This document shows positions 58,952 to 64,000 of a stretch of 64,000 nucleotides of DNA, piece by piece. The position numbers were made by a program, and so were the translations under genes. Source of the DNA: Strongylocentrotus purpuratus (taxonomy: Eukaryota; Echinodermata; Echinoidea; Camarodonta; Strongylocentrotidae); contig NW_022145547.1 in the NCBI RefSeq assembly GCF_000002235.5, forward strand, positions 1,298,001 to 1,362,000, read 5' to 3'. The notes under the pieces are model-generated. The model saw only the letters and a program-made list of their open reading frames with translations. It made no database searches and was not told where the DNA came from. Each line of letters opens with the position of its first letter. Positions within the stretch are counted from its first letter, which is position 1.

Positions 58952-59101
58952 GGACCCTGTTTCATAAAACTTGATATCAATAACAAGTTACAAGCTACTG
59001 TTATAAGCTACTGAAATCATGGCATCTGATTGGCTGAGAGCAAATTTGTCATAGAAATTTAGCATTTGTTATAGATAACAAGTTTTATGAAACAGGCCCC
59101 T
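58952..59101. mobile_element. 150 bp hairpin-ended MITE (CTGTTTCATAAAACTTG)
   Basis: CCTGTTTCATAAAACTTG near 58955 and its complement CAAGTTTTATGAAACAGG near 59079-59096 enclose a short centre. The inverted repeat extends inward through ATAACAAGTT-like sequence. There is no coding capacity. Confidence 0.75.
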
Positions 59102-60591
59102 GGCTCTCAAAAGATAAGATTGGAGTCCCATGTATATGAGGACACTTGTGTAAATCATGTGACAAATAAAATTCTCTTATTTCTCTACCATTCTCATAAT
59201 TAATACAACTCTACAAGAACAAATGCAATAATAGAATATTTTTACAAAATGTACAAAGTAAAGTCTAAACTTCACCAGAAATAAAAGAGACAAACCTGAC
59301 TGTTTTCCATCTCAATCTAAGTGATGACCAAGTGAGGGGGAAGTTTACGCTGGTGCAACTCAGGCATGCCAAAGGGGTATCACGCTAGCAGGTTACGACA
59401 ACAAACGAGGGGCTCACGACACCGGCTTAATCATACAAGCTCTCAACACGCAGGGTCAGCTCCGATACTCAAACCTGACATAGCGATGAAACGTGATCAG
59501 TTTACTTTCAACAGTCGGCACATGGGCTTAGCCATTACAGGGGGAAGGCTCTAATTATTAGTTTTGAAAGTATTTCAGCATGGGTACAGTTATGAGGGGT
59601 CACTAGATGTTCTGAAATTTCATTTATGGATATAAAATCTAGTATAAAAAGGACTTCATGTTTTAATGTTTTAACAACTGTGACATGAAGTGTATATATT
59701 TTAACTTAATTTAAAGTGTTACTCGATCACATGATAAGCTTTAAAACATTGTTGTTGTTTTTTTTACCTTAGGCCTACACGATATGCAGGAAAATCTATT
59801 AATTTTGATTTAAATTACATGTAACATATGCCCCCATAAATTCTTAACTGATATCAGTATTATTGCCTGTATGTTGAAGAAATTTGCAGTGTATACCGAG
59901 GTGTTTAATAGCCATTTTTTCATAAAAAAATACCATGTTTGTGTTGGATGCAAATACAACTGTCAGGATTATGTTTTGATATAAGAGTTGAATCTTTTCC
60001 TCAAGTTGTTAACATTACATTACACACAATTAAGAAGAGAGTTTTTAAAATCAATTAGGTGTTCTGAATGCTCGTGATCAAAGTCTTGCTTCTAAATGCA
60101 AACCATCGCTCACAAGCTGTATGATTGTTTTAATAACGTTGAATAGTGCAGCGTGGAGACAGAAGTACAAGCTACGTAATGCGAAGAAGACGAGGCAAAA
60201 TTACCGAGTGTGCCTCTGAGCGACAAACATTCTAATACTTGAACCATGCCTGCATTCCATCTCATAATTGTAGTCAATATGACAAGTTAATTTGGCTAAA
60301 TAAAATGTCACACTTGCCAGAAATAAATAACCTACATACGTGACACCCCGCGGCGGGGGCTTCTTGTAAGAGGCCTATAAAAACAATCTGATGGACGATA
60401 CGTGTGTGTCAGGGGAGAAAGAGGGTTCCTCTAGGAGACACGGAAGACGGGGGTTGGATCACTGCCTAGAGGGGGGTGCCATTGTTTCTCTTAGAGTGTG
60501 ACGTTTTATACTAGAGACGATGTGATGGAAGACGCCATTTCAAGCTCCCCCTTCCGCTACAGCCCAGTGGGGCAGGGAGTGGGAAGGAGAA
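59102..60591. other. No gene recognised; TATA-like promoter candidate near 60375
   Basis: 59340-59550 is less AT-rich, with a short 62-codon frame but no motif. Near 60345-60460 the GC-rich CCCCGCGGCGGGG is followed by CCTATAAAAAC, a TATA-box-like string. Confidence 0.35.
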
Positions 60592-60675
60592 GGAGAGAGA
60601 GAGAGAGGGGGGGGGGGGGGGGGGGGGGGGAGGAGGAGAGGAGAGGAACACGGGAGGATAAAGAGGGAGGACTGG
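60592..60675 (+). repeat. (GA)n with long poly-G run
   Basis: GAGAGAGAGA followed by about 24 G residues (60607-60630) and GGAGGAGAGG. Open frames here are repeat translations. Confidence 0.88.
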
Positions 60676-63600
60676 ATTTGCAATGCAGGAATAATTATCC
60701 ACAGGATAATATTTGATTTATTACCAGAATGAGTAAACTTTCGCTTTTTGTGTTATAATATTTTATCGCAAACTCTACTAATTATCTTACAAAACATAAA
60801 CTTACTTACGAATACATGTAAGAAGGCTTAGCAACATGTAGTGATATTGGCACATTGCATTTGTAAAGTATGCTTCTTAGGTGTACCTGTGTTCTGAAAC
60901 TGAATGTACTGGTACATGTAGAAAAGCTTTCTGATCTGTTACATTAGATTTTTATAATGATATCATAAACCCTAAGGATGACTCCCCAGTACTTGTTGAT
61001 GAGTCACATCTCTGATATCAAGTTGTATAATTGTATCTCCAATACAATGTAAGCGATACCTGTTGCCCCCAGAAAGTTTCTTTAAAGGCATCCGTTCACA
61101 TTTGTAATGAAGTGTGGATAAAAGATTTCTTCACAGGTTGACAATAACATTGAAAAATAACTCTCTTTTCTTATTTGGAAAAAAATGAAAGCAGCAAAAC
61201 ATTCAAAATTTGGATCTCATGGTTTTAAGGTTTTAAACCTTGCAGTTAAAGTCTTCACATAGCATTTAAGCCAAGCTACCTGTTTCACTACTCAATTTAT
61301 AGGTTTTATTGTACTGGTAAGTGTGTTCAAATTGATATAGCAGGCATTTTTCATAGATTCCAGCCAGAGACGCATATATATATATATATATCATCAACAG
61401 GTCTAATAAATGTTACCATTAATGGCAAGCTCTTTGCATGATGCCATGAAGTGGAGGAATTTATTTTCATGAAACATGTATTTCAAAGGAAAATTGTCTG
61501 TCTTTGTATGGAGGTATCTCAGGCTGAAAATGTATAGGCTTCATTTAATTTGTTAGAACTTCAAAAGTATTAATTCATCTCATGTTATCTTGGGCTCAGC
61601 ATTCAAAGGGTTAATTCAGTTTATTTAAACTGCTATAGTATGACAATGCTGCTCATAAAGTTGAAGTAGAATTTTCTTCCCTCTTTTCATGAACGGATTG
61701 TGACAACATGATCTATTCCAGATAGATAACTGTATATCTTCTCAAAAATCTGTATTGCATTGATCAATATAGCGAGCCATAGAGCTTGATCAATGAAGTT
61801 CTGAAAAGATATAAACTTTATCAAATTTACTCCAGCTTTATGGGTAACGTTGTACATTTAAGCATAGTCATACCAGCTTCAATAGTAGTGATATCCTGGA
61901 GAAATGAACATCTGAATTCACAAGTCCTAACAATATGCTACACTTGCTTTAGGGTATAGGAACACATGCATATCCAATCTATTAACTATGAAAGTTTGGA
62001 GAGAGATGGGTTTCAGTGGTTTGGTATTTATAAGCAGCGTTGATGATCAGCAAGTTAATTTGCAAGTTTAAATCATGCATGTTTGAGATAGGTGATCAGG
62101 AAGAGATTACCATATAGATTGGAAGGGAGACTATTATAGCGTGGCAGCGGGAGGCTTATTGTCGGCATGGGTATACTAGAGAAGGAGCAGATTAGAAAAA
62201 TGAGGTGAAATGAGGGGAAAAGAGAGTGGAAGAACAGATAGAAATAGAGAGAAAGAGGGAACAAATTATGAACTTTGTCATCCATAAGAATGGCAATGTT
62301 TCCATCTTCTCCTAAAACTATGTTGTAATGCAAGCTTGTTCATGTGTATTCTTCAGGTATCTATTATCTTTTGTTTTTAATGAATATGGTATTACAATGT
62401 ATTAATCTCTATGCCTGCATTGGAATACTATAACTTGATTGATAGCACTTCTAAAATTCTTTCTTTCTAGTTTTAAAGCAAAGAGGGAAAACAGCAAGCC
62501 AGTGCTAGAAAGAACTCCAAGCTGTTAACTAGATAATAGTTAGAAAATAAATTAAACCAGAAGGTTCAATTGACAGTTATAAGGGAGAAAATGAAGCAAG
62601 GAAACCGAATAAAATAGTAAAAATTAGATATAAATAGAGCTGTTTTATTAGATGTAAATGTATAGTCAAACTATTGAATAGATATTGATGTATTCATGAT
62701 CATTTCCACAAGTAGTATATAAGCAGTATTCCTTTGAAGAGGGGACCTGTTTTCGAAGATGACCCATTTTCCTCCTCTTTTGATATTTTGAAGGAGACTA
62801 TTTTTCACCTCTATCAGTTACAGATGATCGATCTCAAATTAAAAAGGCATGCAGACGATGACGGGCCACCAACACATTCAATCTCCCGCACCATTACACA
62901 AATTTGATCACCGTTTTGTGCAGTTTTTTTCACCATTCATGTCACGTAGCATTATCTGTTACCATGACAACCTGGGATGGAGAATCAATGGGACGAAACT
63001 GCAGGAAATCGAAAATGAAGCAGGGAATGGAATGTAGATCTTTTTAAGGTGGAGTTTGAGATGTTCTCGAGTATGGTGTTCTCAAGTCCGATGTTGCGGC
63101 TGGCTTTTATGAAACTGGATGCTATGAAACCTTGGAGTGGGATATTTTATCCTGGCTAGAAATTCACTGTTTCTTTATTTTTTCGCTGTAACCTTACATG
63201 TTCCAGCTTCCCATCAAGGGCTCTTGTTCCAAGAGATGATGCCAGATCAGCTACAAGAGCTGAATAGGGGATGGGAAAGAGACTCAAAGGGGTGTAATGC
63301 ATCCCTGAGTTCATCCAAGTTATATCTCTCCAGGTTGGAATGGGTGTGCACTTATTGAAGAAAGATTATTGAGAAAAAAGTAGAGCTGGCATTTGAGAAT
63401 TATCAGTACTTTGCTAGTTCTTCACACTTCCAGGTTTTTATTAATTCTCTCCCCTTAAAACTCATTTTCCAATAGCTATGTTAATGAACACTAACCTACT
63501 GTACAACAGTCTAGGCAGTTCCCATGTCATCTCTCTCCCTCATGTTGCTACATGCAAGTAGGGTATATAGCTATCAACTACTTGATTAAAAACCCACATT

Positions 63601-63903
63601 TCCATTGTGAAAATTTAAATAATATTTGCCCATGTATATAGTCATTTCATATCTTCAGTAGATCCCACATGGAGTCGTGAGAGCCAGAAGGCTTTAAAAC
63701 CATAATCCCTGTCAATTCATTTGAGCTAATGACCTTCTAGCTTTCAGAAGACGATGTTGAAAATGGATACAGTATCCAAAATTGTTAATAGAAACCATAA
63801 TCCAGACCAAGGTCAGCTATTTTATGAAGCTTTTGCATGACGACTCAGTAGCTAGCTGACCATTGCAGATATTGGCAACTGTTTTGGTTTCTTATCAGCT
63901 GTT
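60676..63903. other. No gene recognised
   Basis: AT-rich DNA with a short (TA)n at about 61376-61392 and a purine-rich stretch near 62200-62260. No exon-like segment was recognised. Confidence 0.45.
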
Positions 63904-63963
63904 GAGAGTCAGAAGGGCAATATCTTTGTAAAGGTATATGAGTTAATACCCTTCTGGCCCCAA
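63904..63963. repeat. Short dispersed motif CAGAAGGGCA, hairpin form
   Basis: GAGAGTCAGAAGGGCAATATC and, 23 bases later, its partner GTTAATACCCTTCTGGCCCC can pair. The same motif family occurs near 20617, 36031, 41295 and, in part, 63681. Confidence 0.5.
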
Positions 63964-64000
63964 ACAAATGATATGAAATTTTGATGATGATGCGGATATG

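Overview
The window reads as AT-rich, repeat-rich animal DNA, most likely from a marine invertebrate. A sea-urchin-like echinoderm is my best guess, from the style of the repeats and the wide spacing of exons; no marker proves it. Two things are clearly host coding sequence: two short plus-strand exons, at 28263-28379 and 53793-54083. Each carries one six-cysteine EGF-like module, both are flanked by phase-1 introns, and they would splice in frame to each other across about 25.4 kb. Most of the window is therefore probably intron of one long plus-strand gene for a secreted or cell-surface EGF protein, with a glutamate/glycine/serine-rich acidic stretch that could carry glycosaminoglycan chains.

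The rest is mainly mobile DNA. Position 1 to about 1416 is the 3' end of a CR1/L2-like LINE with an open reverse transcriptase frame and an (ATT)n tail; smaller LINE or SINE tails lie at 21.9, 46.4 and 51.0 kb. Non-autonomous DNA elements are abundant. There are five copies of TTAA-flanked elements (3.9, 10.3, 24.1, 32.7 and 33.7 kb), and two oppositely oriented TA-flanked elements that carry a piece of LINE reverse transcriptase (17.7 and 37.3 kb). There is a foldback element with a perfect 145 bp inverted repeat (32.0 kb), and an element with seven copies of a 17 bp motif (42.0 kb) that has a 104 bp hairpin relative at 10.1 kb. Two elements with CAGGGGG/CTGGGGG ends lie at 48.7 and 53.1 kb, and single hairpin elements at 29.1, 49.2 and 59.0 kb.

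The most unusual object is at 42790-46199. It is a 3.4 kb element bounded by about 70 bp inverted repeats that start TAGACCGCCGGGTGA. Inside it, on the minus strand, are coding-like pieces with matching splice phases and a cysteine/histidine-rich segment (GYHAGCYRHF), CCAAT boxes upstream, a tandem duplication covering the last piece, and a tRNA-derived SINE inserted between pieces. I read it as a DNA transposon, probably decayed, carrying a protein gene that I cannot name.

Purine-rich (GA)n tracts are frequent and lie almost all with GA on the plus strand, the sense strand of the EGF gene. No credible tRNA, rRNA, CRISPR or bacterial-type feature is present, and I recognised no LTR or viral element.
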